46,815 nt of DNA from Syntrophobacteraceae bacterium (GTDB taxonomy: Bacteria > Desulfobacterota > Syntrophobacteria > Syntrophobacterales > Syntrophobacteraceae). The stretch covers positions 1 to 46,815 of the forward strand of contig JARLHO010000090.1 in assembly GCA_031292215.1 (NCBI GenBank), written 5' to 3'. Below the pieces are notes generated by a model. The model saw only the letters and a list, made by a program, of their open reading frames with translations, made no database searches and was not told where the DNA came from. The translations under genes and the position numbers were made by a program. How positions within the stretch are numbered: the first letter of the stretch is position 1; every line of letters starts with the position of its first letter. Positions 8,381 to 16,869 of the stretch are shown piece by piece.

Positions 8381-9723
8381 CAAATGTCAATCCGTGTCAA
8401 TCCGTGTCCATCCGTGTCGGGAATTTGGCCTTTGTTTTGCTCCTAATTTTCTCCCCGCTAGCCCAAGGATCCGCCCCGAGATGGGCCTTCTGCATCTGCC
8501 TGTGGCTAACCCTGGTAGCCTTTAAGGCCATGTTCCTTCGCCGCCTGTGGCAGGGAGAAACTATCCTCCCTCGATCGCCCATCGATCTACCGATTGCTGT
8601 CCTTATCATTTTTGCGGCGGCGTCCTGGACCTGGTCCATCTACCCCGATGCCACCCTGTGGGCTTTTCTTCGCCTCCTGCTCTACACGGCGGTATTTTAC
8701 ATGACAGTCGAGATGACCGAATCCAGGCGTCAAACCCGCCGCCTGGTCCAGGTTATCGTAGCCATGGGGCTTATCGTGTCTTTCCTGGGGTTGGTGAAAT
8801 ACGCAGGAGCCCCATTCCCATCTTTTTGGAAGGGCGAAGACCCCAACAGCCTGAATTCGACCTTCGTAAACCGCGATCACCTTGCCGGGTACCTGGCGAT
8901 GATTTTCACCCTCGGCCTGGGCATGGTCTTCCACCGAACCACCGATCGGGTGATGATCTGGGCCGGCGCTCTATTCGTGATCCTGGTCGCGGTATGCCTG
9001 AGCCTTTCTCGCGGGGCTTGGACAGGGATCTTTATCGCCGTCGAACTGATGCTTGTCCTGTTCATGGTCGGAAGAGAGGCTAAAAGGTTCAAAATAGGGA
9101 TCGTAGCCTCCGCTCTTCTGCTTGTTGTCGGTGTCACGCTGCTAGGCTCCAACGCCATGATCGCCCGGATGGAAACCCTGAAGTCGGTCACAGAAGACTC
9201 GTCATTCTATGGGCGGACAGTCGCCTGGGGCGGCAGCCTGAAAATTATCGAAAAATCCCCGCTCCTGGGCGCCGGCCTCGGCGCCTTTCCTTGGTCGTTC
9301 CCGTACGTTCGCCCCGCCGGCCTTACCATGCGCTGGCGCGAAGCCCACAACGACTGGCTCCAGATCGTCACCGAGCTTGGCCTCCCGGTGCTGCTCCCCC
9401 TCCTATGGGGACTGGGACTGCTATTTAGAAGAGGCCTTCGTATCTACAAGGCCACCCCCAGCCGATTGCAGGCCGGTGTCATTTTGGGGGCGCTAGGAGG
9501 CATCACGGCGATCCTGGTGCACAGCATCGTTGACTTCAACATTCAGATAACATCGAACGGGATTCTTTTCGCCTGCCTGGTTGGTCTTGCTGCCGGACCG
9601 TACTCATGGGCAGGCAAGACATTTACCCAATCCCCTGTAAATACTTTTAATGGCGGGTCTATTATTCCGACAACGGCAGGACCAGAGGATAGAGTCGATT
9701 GCGAACTGTATTTGACACCTTGA
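8377..9723 (+). CDS. O-antigen ligase / Wzy-type polymerase family membrane protein
   Basis: A 448-residue protein with about 10-12 predicted membrane segments. The central Wzy_C (O-antigen ligase) signature is visible: KIIEKSPLLGAGLGAFPWSF followed by EAHNDWLQIVTELG, including the conserved His in the periplasmic loop region and the following GLPVLLPLLW helix. Such enzymes either join undecaprenyl-linked glycan to lipid A core or polymerise repeat units; sequence alone does not separate these. The assigned GTG at 8377 overlaps the TGA of the GxxExxY gene, and the first 14 residues come from the repeat array, so the native start may have been lost or lie further in (the first helix begins near residue 16). 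The 3' end overlaps the TTG start of the FkbM gene by 25 bases. Confidence 0.85.
   Translation: MTNVNPCQSVSIRVGNLAFVLLLIFSPLAQGSAPRWAFCICLWLTLVAFKAMFLRRLWQGETILPRSPIDLPIAVLIIFAAASWTWSIYPDATLWAFLRLLLYTAVFYMTVEMTESRRQTRRLVQVIVAMGLIVSFLGLVKYAGAPFPSFWKGEDPNSLNSTFVNRDHLAGYLAMIFTLGLGMVFHRTTDRVMIWAGALFVILVAVCLSLSRGAWTGIFIAVELMLVLFMVGREAKRFKIGIVASALLLVVGVTLLGSNAMIARMETLKSVTEDSSFYGRTVAWGGSLKIIEKSPLLGAGLGAFPWSFPYVRPAGLTMRWREAHNDWLQIVTELGLPVLLPLLWGLGLLFRRGLRIYKATPSRLQAGVILGALGGITAILVHSIVDFNIQITSNGILFACLVGLAAGPYSWAGKTFTQSPVNTFNGGSIIPTTAGPEDRVDCELYLTP
8385..8418 (-). repeat. Right ACACGGATGG array of the GxxExxY cassette
   Basis: Units TCAATCCGTG, TCAATCCGTG and TCCATCCGTG read as ACACGGAT units on the opposite strand. 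The array starts four bases after the GxxExxY stop codon and is translated in the next open frame as NPCQSVSIRV. Confidence 0.9.
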
Positions 9724-10595
9724 AATATATTGTTGGGCACCCCATGAACAGAGGAAGAGCCCTTTTCGCCCTGTCGAGATATCTGCGTTGGCAGGTGGGC
9801 AGCCGCCTCGTTCCCGGCGCCGTAGCGGTCCCTTTTGTCGATGGCACAAGACTTCTTGTCGAGCCAGGAATGACAGGAGCAACGGGGAACATCTACTGTG
9901 GCCTTCACGAATTTGCAGACATGGCCTTCGTTCTCCACGCGCTCCGTCCTGGAGACGTCTTTGTGGATGTCGGGGCGAATATCGGCTCATACACGGTTTT
10001 GGCCGCCGGCGGCTGTGGGGCTAGTGTCATTGCGATAGAGCCGGTTCCTTTTACATCCACACGCCTTATTGACAATATACGCCTCAACAATATTGAAAGC
10101 CTCGTAGTTGCAAAAAATACGGCAGTTGGGGCCGCTCAGGGCCATCTCCGCTTCACGACGACCCTGGATACTATGAATCATGTTCTGTGCGATTCGGAGG
10201 CCGGCGAATCGGCAGCGATCTCGGTGCCTATGAACACGGTCGATGCGATCTTGGACGGGCGAAAACCGGTGCTCGTTAAAATCGATGTCGAGGGCTATGA
10301 AAGCGAGGTCGTAAGAGGCGCTGAAGATGCTCTTAAAGCTGAAACGCTTCTCGCAGTGTTGATGGAGATTACCGTAGACGGAAATCCTTACGGTTTTGAC
10401 GGATCCGAACTACATTCCCAAATGGCAGGCCTTGGCTTTACCCTCTGCGCGTATGACCCGGCGACGAGAGAATTGACGGCGTCGGAAATTGCGAATGTTA
10501 GGCAAGGCAATGGCTTATATGTTCGAGACCTGTCAACCCTGAGGGAACGAATCAAGTCCGCACCGGAACGAGCCATTCATGGAACGCGCCTGTAG
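9699..10595 (+). CDS. FkbM family SAM-dependent methyltransferase
   Basis: A 298-residue enzyme predicted to O-methylate a sugar of the polymer. The SAM-binding motif I is clear (DVFVDVGANIGSYTVLAA, about residues 87-104), followed by the acidic residue of motif II in VIAIEPVP and the family motif VLVKIDVEGYESEVVRGAED, which is diagnostic for FkbM. A TTG at 9699 with AGAGGAT upstream is the longest start; an ATG at 9744 (MNRGRALFAL) is an alternative. It overlaps the ligase gene, implying cotranscription. A second FkbM gene lies at 21.0 kb. Confidence 0.88.
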   Translation: MRTVFDTLKYIVGHPMNRGRALFALSRYLRWQVGSRLVPGAVAVPFVDGTRLLVEPGMTGATGNIYCGLHEFADMAFVLHALRPGDVFVDVGANIGSYTVLAAGGCGASVIAIEPVPFTSTRLIDNIRLNNIESLVVAKNTAVGAAQGHLRFTTTLDTMNHVLCDSEAGESAAISVPMNTVDAILDGRKPVLVKIDVEGYESEVVRGAEDALKAETLLAVLMEITVDGNPYGFDGSELHSQMAGLGFTLCAYDPATRELTASEIANVRQGNGLYVRDLSTLRERIKSAPERAIHGTRL

Positions 10596-10723
10596 CACAA
10601 AATGATGAGGAATTTAAAGTCGAAGGTCAGCCCACTTCAGTTGGCGGCCTGTCTTTTACCGTCTCCCGGCCGTCGGCTCGAACATAATGAGTCGCCCCCG
10701 CGACCCAGGATTAATTAAAGCCC

Positions 10724-12526
10724 ATGTGCGGTATAGCAGTAGTCTTTGCATATAACGATAACGCCCCGAGAGTGGACCGGGACGAGCTTTTGCGCATCCG
10801 CGAGCGCATGGTCGCCCGCGGCCCCGACGGCGCGGGAGAATGGTTTTCGGCTGACATGACCGTTGGGCTTGGGCACCGCCGCCTTTCGATAATCGATTTA
10901 ACCGAGGCCGGCGCTCAACCTATGGCTACGCCGGATGAAAACCTTGTGATCGTCTTCAACGGCGAAATTTATAACTACAGGGAACTTCGTAAAGAACTGG
11001 AAAATAAAGGCTGCCGGTTCCGGTCCGGGAGCGACACCGAGGTGCTGCTTCACCTCTATGGAGTAAAAGGGCCGGAGATGGTTCACGATCTCCGCGGCAT
11101 GTATGCTTTTGCCATTTGGGACCAGAAGAACAGGCGCCTTTTTGCCGCGCGCGACCCGTTCGGCATAAAGCCGCTTTATTACAACGACAACGGCAAGACG
11201 ATCCGGATAGCGTCCCAGGTGAAGGCCCTGTTGGCGGGAGGAGAGATAGACACAGCTCCCGAGCCGGCCGGGCACGTGGGCTTTTTTCTCCTGGGTTCGG
11301 TTCCGGAGCCCCACACGCTGTACAAGGGCGTCAAGGCCTTGGCTGCTGGTTCTTGTCTTACCGTGGGCCTGAGCGGTGGAGTTCGGATTCAGACGTTTTG
11401 CCGAATATCCGATGAACTGGCCGCAGCCGATGGAAGCCAGGTGCGGGGCGACCGGCGGGAAATACGGGAGTCTCTACGTGAGGCGCTCCTGGACAGCGTT
11501 CGCCACCACCTTATTGCCGACGTCCCAGTAGGAGTGTTTCTGTCCTCCGGCCTCGATTCCACGACAATAACGGCCTTGGCCTCCGAAATAAGGGGTGGCA
11601 TAAAAACTGTGACTCTCGGGTTCGATGAGTTTGTCGGGACCGAAAACGATGAAACGCCCCTGGCGGAGCAAACCGCAAACCAGTACGGCACTGAACATCG
11701 GACGATTGGGGTCGGGAAGGGCGATTTTGAGGGCGAACTCGCGCGTCTCCTCGATTCCATGGATCAGCCGAGCATCGACGGGGTGAACAGCTACTTCGTC
11801 TGCCAGGCGGCGGTTAAAAGAGGGTTGAAGGTTGCACTGTCCGGGCTGGGCGGGGACGAGCTTTTTGGGGGATACCCGAGTTTTAAAGAGATTCCGCGTT
11901 TGGTCGGGATGCTTCGTCCGATGAGTCTTTTCCCGTGGCTGGGCAAAACATTTCGCATCGTTTCAGCTTCCTTCTTAAAACAAATGGTTTCTCCGAAATT
12001 CGCCGGCATTTTTGAGTACGGGTCGAGCTACGGGGGGGCATATCTTCTGAGGCGCGGGCTGTATATGCCCTGGGAGCTGCCAAAGCTCCTCGATCCGGAG
12101 ATGGTCCGGGAGGGCTGGAGAGAGCTCAACTTGCTGATGCGCCTGGAAGGGACGTCGAACGGAATAAAATCCCGTCCGCTGAAAATCTCTGCCCTCGAGA
12201 TGAGCTGGTACATGCGAAACCAGTTGCTGCGCGATACGGACTGGGCGAGCATGGCCCATTCTCTTGAAGTCAGGGTCCCGCTGCTCGATTTGGAACTGCT
12301 TCGGAATTTTGCCCGCTTGACGGCCATGAATGGGGCGATCACCAAGCAGGACATGGCAGCAACCCCCCTGGAACCTATCCCATCCACGGTGCTCGCAAAA
12401 CGCAAGAGCGGTTTTTCCATTCCGGTCCGGGACTGGATAAGCGACAATGGGCCGGGAACAGGCGAGCGTGGCCTCCGAGGGTGGCTGCGCTCGGTATATG
12501 GCCGTCAGGCGGCAGTGAGCTTATGA
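10724..12526 (+). CDS. asnB: Glutamine-dependent asparagine synthase family amidotransferase
   Basis: A 600-residue two-domain enzyme. The N-terminal class II glutaminase starts with MCGIAVV, so Cys2 is the nucleophile, with the RGPDG, GHRRLSIIDL and NGEIYNY motifs. The C-terminal synthetase domain has the ATP-pyrophosphatase loop FLSSGLDSTT and LSGLGGDELFGGY. In polysaccharide clusters these proteins commonly amidate uronic acids rather than make free asparagine, and that is the inferred role. It is shortened at the C-terminus relative to some relatives but retains all catalytic motifs. Its TGA overlaps the ATG of the next gene (ATGA), so translation is coupled with the GT9 gene. A 128-base gap without features precedes it. 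Confidence 0.9.
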   Translation: MCGIAVVFAYNDNAPRVDRDELLRIRERMVARGPDGAGEWFSADMTVGLGHRRLSIIDLTEAGAQPMATPDENLVIVFNGEIYNYRELRKELENKGCRFRSGSDTEVLLHLYGVKGPEMVHDLRGMYAFAIWDQKNRRLFAARDPFGIKPLYYNDNGKTIRIASQVKALLAGGEIDTAPEPAGHVGFFLLGSVPEPHTLYKGVKALAAGSCLTVGLSGGVRIQTFCRISDELAAADGSQVRGDRREIRESLREALLDSVRHHLIADVPVGVFLSSGLDSTTITALASEIRGGIKTVTLGFDEFVGTENDETPLAEQTANQYGTEHRTIGVGKGDFEGELARLLDSMDQPSIDGVNSYFVCQAAVKRGLKVALSGLGGDELFGGYPSFKEIPRLVGMLRPMSLFPWLGKTFRIVSASFLKQMVSPKFAGIFEYGSSYGGAYLLRRGLYMPWELPKLLDPEMVREGWRELNLLMRLEGTSNGIKSRPLKISALEMSWYMRNQLLRDTDWASMAHSLEVRVPLLDLELLRNFARLTAMNGAITKQDMAATPLEPIPSTVLAKRKSGFSIPVRDWISDNGPGTGERGLRGWLRSVYGRQAAVSL

Positions 12527-13638
12527 GCGACCAGAGAATGCAGAGCAGCACTTCCGGCAGCCGTGTACTGGTATTCCAGATCGGCAGCATAGGCGATACT
12601 GTGGTTAGTATTCCTGCATTAAAAGCAGTGCGGAGGCACTTCGGTCCGCAATCCAGGATTGTGGTGCTGCACGATCTAAACCCACGGATCACCGTAACGC
12701 CGCGCGACATCCTGGCTGGAAGCTCTCTGGTCGACGATTTCATCGGCTATCCGTTCTATTCGGGATTTGTCGGAAGGCTGGCAACATTTCTGCGGCTTGT
12801 CCGGCGAATAAGGAAACTTTCCTTTGATGCGGCAGTCTGCCTAACGCCCAGCAATAGGCCTGCGTCGAGTTTGGTCCGCGACAGTTTTATCTTCAGGCTT
12901 TTCGGGATAAGGAAGCTGGTAGGTTTTCGTGCGCTTTGCCCCATGCGCGCCCGCTTAGCCGTGAAGAGGCCCGACTTCGGAAAGCATGAAGCTCTTCTTC
13001 GCCTGGAGCGAATCGAAACCGATGGGGTAGACGTTTCTTTGGAGAAGGATTTGTCGAAACCTTTTCTGAACCTCCCTGAAGCGGCCGTAGCCGAAGCGGA
13101 AGCATGGCTGTCCGGCAATAGATCTCGAACAGAGACTGAAATGGTCGCCATATTCCCGGGGTGCAAGCAGCCCGCGAATTCGTGGCCTATCGAGCGGTTC
13201 GTAGAGATTGGCCGGCGGCTCGCGAGCCTGGGGAAATTCGAACTTGTCGTTGGCGGGGGGCCGGCGGACAGAGACGCCGGGGATTTTATGGTCAAGGCAT
13301 GGGGAGAGGGCATCAATGCCGCTGGAAAGCTCTCGGTGCTCGGATCGGCTGCTCTAATCGCGCGGTGCCGTTTTCTGATAGGCCTGGACACGGGGACGAC
13401 CCATCTGGCCGGGGCGATGGGTGTTCCATGCGTAGCGATATTTGGGGGCAGAAATCCCGATGGTCAGTGGTATCCATTGGGAACGGGACATACAATACTC
13501 ATCTCGGATGTTCAATGCGCAAGGTGCGGCCTGCCGGTGTGCCCGCTGCCGGATCACCCGTGCATGACCGGTACGAGTGTCGAGCGCGTATGGGAAGCGG
13601 TCGCCGGGATAGCCGGGCGGGAGAGGGCTGCCGGATGA
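12523..13638 (+). CDS. Glycosyltransferase family 9 (heptosyltransferase-like)
   Basis: A 371-residue GT-B enzyme. The N-terminus has the family start VLVFQIGSIGDTVVSIPALKA split over about residues 15-35, and the C-terminal donor-binding half has FPGCKQPANSWPIERF and GLDTGTTHLAGAMGVP, the conserved GT9 D-x-G-x-x-H-L-A motif. GT9 enzymes transfer ADP-heptose or related sugars. The ATG at 12523 overlaps the asnB stop, and the TGA overlaps the ATG of the ABC transporter, giving a tightly coupled asnB-GT9-ABC block. Confidence 0.9.
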   Translation: MSDQRMQSSTSGSRVLVFQIGSIGDTVVSIPALKAVRRHFGPQSRIVVLHDLNPRITVTPRDILAGSSLVDDFIGYPFYSGFVGRLATFLRLVRRIRKLSFDAAVCLTPSNRPASSLVRDSFIFRLFGIRKLVGFRALCPMRARLAVKRPDFGKHEALLRLERIETDGVDVSLEKDLSKPFLNLPEAAVAEAEAWLSGNRSRTETEMVAIFPGCKQPANSWPIERFVEIGRRLASLGKFELVVGGGPADRDAGDFMVKAWGEGINAAGKLSVLGSAALIARCRFLIGLDTGTTHLAGAMGVPCVAIFGGRNPDGQWYPLGTGHTILISDVQCARCGLPVCPLPDHPCMTGTSVERVWEAVAGIAGRERAAG

Positions 13639-15452
13639 GCGTAGAACAATCAAAGAGCACTCTAAGGAAGATCAGAATCTTGCTGACCCGGCGCGAGAAA
13701 TTCAAAATGCTGGTTGCGCTTGCGGTCGTTTTGTTCGCGGGCCTGTTCCAGGTTTTTAGCGTGGGATCGATCTTGCCTTATGTGGCGCTCTTGAGCAATC
13801 CCGGGCTCATCCGCACCAATCGGTGGCTGCATTGGTTCTATGTTGCGCTTGGGTTTAACAGCACCCACAGCTTTCTTATCTTCAGCGGCATTATGACACT
13901 GACGGCCCTGTTTCTGGCTAACTTCAGCTACCTCGCGAGCTACTGGGTAAACACGCGGGTTTCCTGGTCCATACAGCATGGACTGGCCTTAAGGCTTTTT
14001 CAGCGCTATCTCACCGCCCCCTACCTGCTGATCCTGCGCCGCAGTCCTGCGGATCTCAAGAAAAATATACTGCAGGAAACCGAACAGTTCTCCGGTGGTG
14101 TGCTCCAGGCGAGCCTTCAGTTGGTTTCAGCGTCCGTCACGGTCGTGCTCATTGTGGGCTTGCTCGCTGCGGTCAACCCGGCATTGACGCTTATAATAGG
14201 CGGCGTCGCCGGCGGCAGTTTCGCACTGACGTATCTTGCCATCCAGAGGAAAATACGATCCGCCGGGGATTTGCGCTTCCATTCGAACACGGGCCGCTAC
14301 AAAGCGGTCGACGAGGGCCTGGGCGGACAGAAGGAACTGAGGGTCCTGGGCCGCACTGATGCGCCGTTGCGGCAATTCCGGGCGAGTTCTTTATCCTACA
14401 CCAGGAGCCTGGCGACGAGCGCGGTCCTGGGGTTCACACCCCGCTATCTGATCGAGGTGCTGGGCTTTGGGAGCATCCTCGCCATGGTGGTCTACCTGAT
14501 GTCGAGGCAAGCGGACATCCGCAGCGCTATCCCGATTATCGGCCTGTTCGCCTATGGCGGCTACCGTCTTCTCCCTGCCATGAACATGGTTTATATCAAT
14601 TTAATAGTGCTGAGATTTAATTCCGTTGTCATCGCCACGTTATCCGATGAAGCGGCGGTTCCGGATGCCCCAGAGAGCATGGTCGGCTGGCCCCACGACT
14701 GTGCAGCGATTTCGTTCGAGCTGCAGATGGAAGTGAAGGACGTACACTTTCGCTACGACAAGGGCAGGCCTCCTGCTCTCAGCGGTGTCTCCATAACCGT
14801 CCCTTACAAACACTTTGTAGGCATCGCCGGCAGCACGGGCTCAGGGAAAACGACACTGGTGGATGTCATATTGGGTCTTTTGCCGCTGCAGACGGGCAAA
14901 ATTTTTGTTGACGGCGTGGAGATCACGCCGTCCAACCTTCGGGCCTGGCAAAACCTGATAGGCTACGTTCCACAGGACATCTACCTCGCCGACGACACAA
15001 TTGCCCGCAACATCGCCTTTGGCGTGCCGCCGCAAGAACTCGACATGACAAGAGTGCGGCTTGCCTCGGAGATGGCCCAGATCAAGCATTTCATTGAAGA
15101 AGAGCTTCCGGAAGGCTATGAAACCCCGGTGGGGGACCGTGGCGTTCGCCTGAGCGGCGGGCAGCGGCAGCGCATCGGGATCGCCCGGGCCCTCTATCAT
15201 GAGCCGGAAGTGCTGATACTTGACGAGGCCACCAGCATGCTCGACGGGATGACGGAGCGTGACTTCATGCAGGCCATCGAGGGCCTTTCCCACCGCGTGA
15301 CCCTCATCGTCGTCGCTCACCGTCTGACCACTCTCGCCAAAGCCGATTGCATTTATCTCCTGGAGGATGGGCGCATTGAGAGCGAGGGAACGTTTGATAA
15401 CCTCCTACAGCGCAGTGAGCGCTTCAGCACGATGGCGCAGGCGGTGAGGTAA
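13635..15452 (+). CDS. ABC transporter, fused permease/ATPase, PglK-like lipid-linked oligosaccharide flippase
   Basis: A 605-residue half-transporter. About five or six membrane helices occupy residues 20-310 and the nucleotide-binding domain the rest: Walker A GSTGSGKT at 399-406, signature LSGGQRQR from 506, Walker B VLILDEATS with D530/E531, and switch His in VAHRLTTLAKAD. Architecture and location among glycosyltransferases point to a PglK/WlaB-type flippase for undecaprenyl-linked glycans; an MsbA-like lipid exporter is the alternative. The start at 13635 forms an ATGA overlap with the preceding gene; a longer open frame upstream is the shadow of that gene. A 65-bp stretch of its 3' region has a diverged copy at 16421-16485. 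Confidence 0.88.
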   Translation: MSVEQSKSTLRKIRILLTRREKFKMLVALAVVLFAGLFQVFSVGSILPYVALLSNPGLIRTNRWLHWFYVALGFNSTHSFLIFSGIMTLTALFLANFSYLASYWVNTRVSWSIQHGLALRLFQRYLTAPYLLILRRSPADLKKNILQETEQFSGGVLQASLQLVSASVTVVLIVGLLAAVNPALTLIIGGVAGGSFALTYLAIQRKIRSAGDLRFHSNTGRYKAVDEGLGGQKELRVLGRTDAPLRQFRASSLSYTRSLATSAVLGFTPRYLIEVLGFGSILAMVVYLMSRQADIRSAIPIIGLFAYGGYRLLPAMNMVYINLIVLRFNSVVIATLSDEAAVPDAPESMVGWPHDCAAISFELQMEVKDVHFRYDKGRPPALSGVSITVPYKHFVGIAGSTGSGKTTLVDVILGLLPLQTGKIFVDGVEITPSNLRAWQNLIGYVPQDIYLADDTIARNIAFGVPPQELDMTRVRLASEMAQIKHFIEEELPEGYETPVGDRGVRLSGGQRQRIGIARALYHEPEVLILDEATSMLDGMTERDFMQAIEGLSHRVTLIVVAHRLTTLAKADCIYLLEDGRIESEGTFDNLLQRSERFSTMAQAVR

Positions 15453-15617
15453 ACGAGGCGGCGCTGTGAACAAGCGTGCGAGAACAAACGGATTAGATTT
15501 CATTCAGATGGTCCGCCACACTATTCTGCTTTATTTACTCTTGCCAAACATGCCTTTCGCATTCCTGATCTTCTATCATCTCACTGTAATTCTTGGCTAT
15601 CATAGGGTAGGTAACAT

Positions 15618-16400
15618 ATGACTGTATCAGAAAATATTAAAGGACAGTTAAAAAGCAGGCTCAATGAGCAACAAAAAAGAATAGTAAAACGTGTTCTTTG
15701 CAGACTTTTTTACGGAGGCAGCCTCTCCAAGTTGGCGTTAGCTTCCGGTACCGACAAATATTCTCACCATTATACCAAATACTATCAGCACCACTTCGGG
15801 CTATTGCGCAAAAAGAAACTCAATATTTTAGAAATCGGGATTGGTGGTTATGATGATCCACGGGCTGGTGGAAGCTCGTTAAGGATGTGGGGGATATATT
15901 TTCCCAACAGCAATATATTCGGTATAGATATTAATGACAAAACATATCATGATGAACATAGAATAAAAACGTTTCGAGGTAGTCAAATAGATAAGGACTT
16001 CCTGATTAAGGTAATAAAAGAAATTGGTACAGTTGACATCATAATTGACGACGGAAGCCATTACAATGATCATGTGATAACGACATTTAAGATTCTTTTC
16101 CCATTGATGAACATCAATGGAATCTATGTTGTGGAAGACCTGCAGACATCCTATTGGGATGATTTCGTTGCTGGCCAAAAATGGGATGGGTCAAAAGATT
16201 TAACCGCATCGCATACCAGCGTGAACTATTTCAAAACCTTAATTGATGGATTGAATTACGAAGAGTTTGTAGATGATGAATATAAGCCAAGCTATTTTGA
16301 TAAACATATTATCTCTATGCATTTCTATCATAATATCCTATTCATTTACAAAGGGCTGAATAACGAGGGTAGCAATATACTCGGTAAACGATTCTTGTAG
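15618..16400 (+). CDS. Class I SAM-dependent methyltransferase (MycE / sugar O-methyltransferase-like)
   Basis: A 260-residue enzyme with motif I in LNILEIGIGGYDD (about residues 72-84), an acidic motif II in IFGIDIND, and DIIIDDGSHYNDH, the DDGSH motif typical of the macrolide/tetracenomycin sugar O-methyltransferases. Expected to methylate a hydroxyl on a glycan sugar. It is strikingly AT-rich compared with genes on either side, prefers AT-ending codons, and is followed by fragments of other genes, all signs of recent acquisition. The ATG at 15618 follows GTAGGTAACAT. The 165 bases upstream hold no visible gene. Confidence 0.85.
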   Translation: MTVSENIKGQLKSRLNEQQKRIVKRVLCRLFYGGSLSKLALASGTDKYSHHYTKYYQHHFGLLRKKKLNILEIGIGGYDDPRAGGSSLRMWGIYFPNSNIFGIDINDKTYHDEHRIKTFRGSQIDKDFLIKVIKEIGTVDIIIDDGSHYNDHVITTFKILFPLMNINGIYVVEDLQTSYWDDFVAGQKWDGSKDLTASHTSVNYFKTLIDGLNYEEFVDDEYKPSYFDKHIISMHFYHNILFIYKGLNNEGSNILGKRFL

Positions 16401-16420
16401 GCCTAATGCAAGAAGTAGCT

Positions 16421-16485
16421 GACGGAACGCGACTTCATGCAGGCCATCGAGGGACTTTCCCACCGTGTGACCCTCATTGCCGTCG
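16421..16485 (+). pseudogene. Fragment of a second PglK-like ABC transporter gene
   Basis: These 65 bases match 15251-15315 inside the intact ABC transporter with about six mismatches, mostly silent, and encode TERDFMQAIEGLSHRVTLI, the segment just after Walker B. No other part of the gene remains nearby. The divergence suggests the fragment comes from a different allele of the flippase brought in or left behind by recombination rather than a fresh local duplication. Confidence 0.85.
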
Positions 16486-16519
16486 GCGGATTTGCAGACT
16501 TTCATCGGCGCTAAATGTA

Positions 16520-16826
16520 AAAGAAAAGTCAAGGCGATCTAATTGCTTTTAGCGACCAGGATGACGTTTGGCACGAGGATAAGTTGTCAGTCATATCCAG
16601 AGCTGTCCAATCTAGCCGAGCGCTTGGACTCCCTATCCATTCGGCCTTAGCAGTAGACAGATACCTTAAACCTCCAGGAAGATACTTTATACAAGCTACG
16701 CCGTTGGGTATCAGGGCCATACATGGCAAACTGCTTAAAAGATCGTGGGGTTCCTGCGGTTTCGCAAGTGTTGTCAAGAGAGAGATAATTTATTTCTTGT
16801 TAGGGGGATGGGACAGCAAGGTGTAA
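16520..16826 (+). pseudogene. Remnant of a family 2 glycosyltransferase
   Basis: Reading in the frame that ends at TAA 16824-16826 gives GDLIAFSDQDDVWHEDKL, the DxDDVW donor-binding motif of rhamnosyl/glucosyl GT2 enzymes, followed by about 75 residues ending GGWDSKV. The N-terminal third (the nucleotide-binding strand before this motif) is absent, and the acceptor half is much shorter than normal, so this is a broken gene. It directly follows the ABC transporter fragment and precedes the intact GT2 gene at 16870. Confidence 0.65.
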
Positions 16827-16869
16827 TATTTATGTTATGTGGTCTTAACACATATATTAGGTTACCAGA

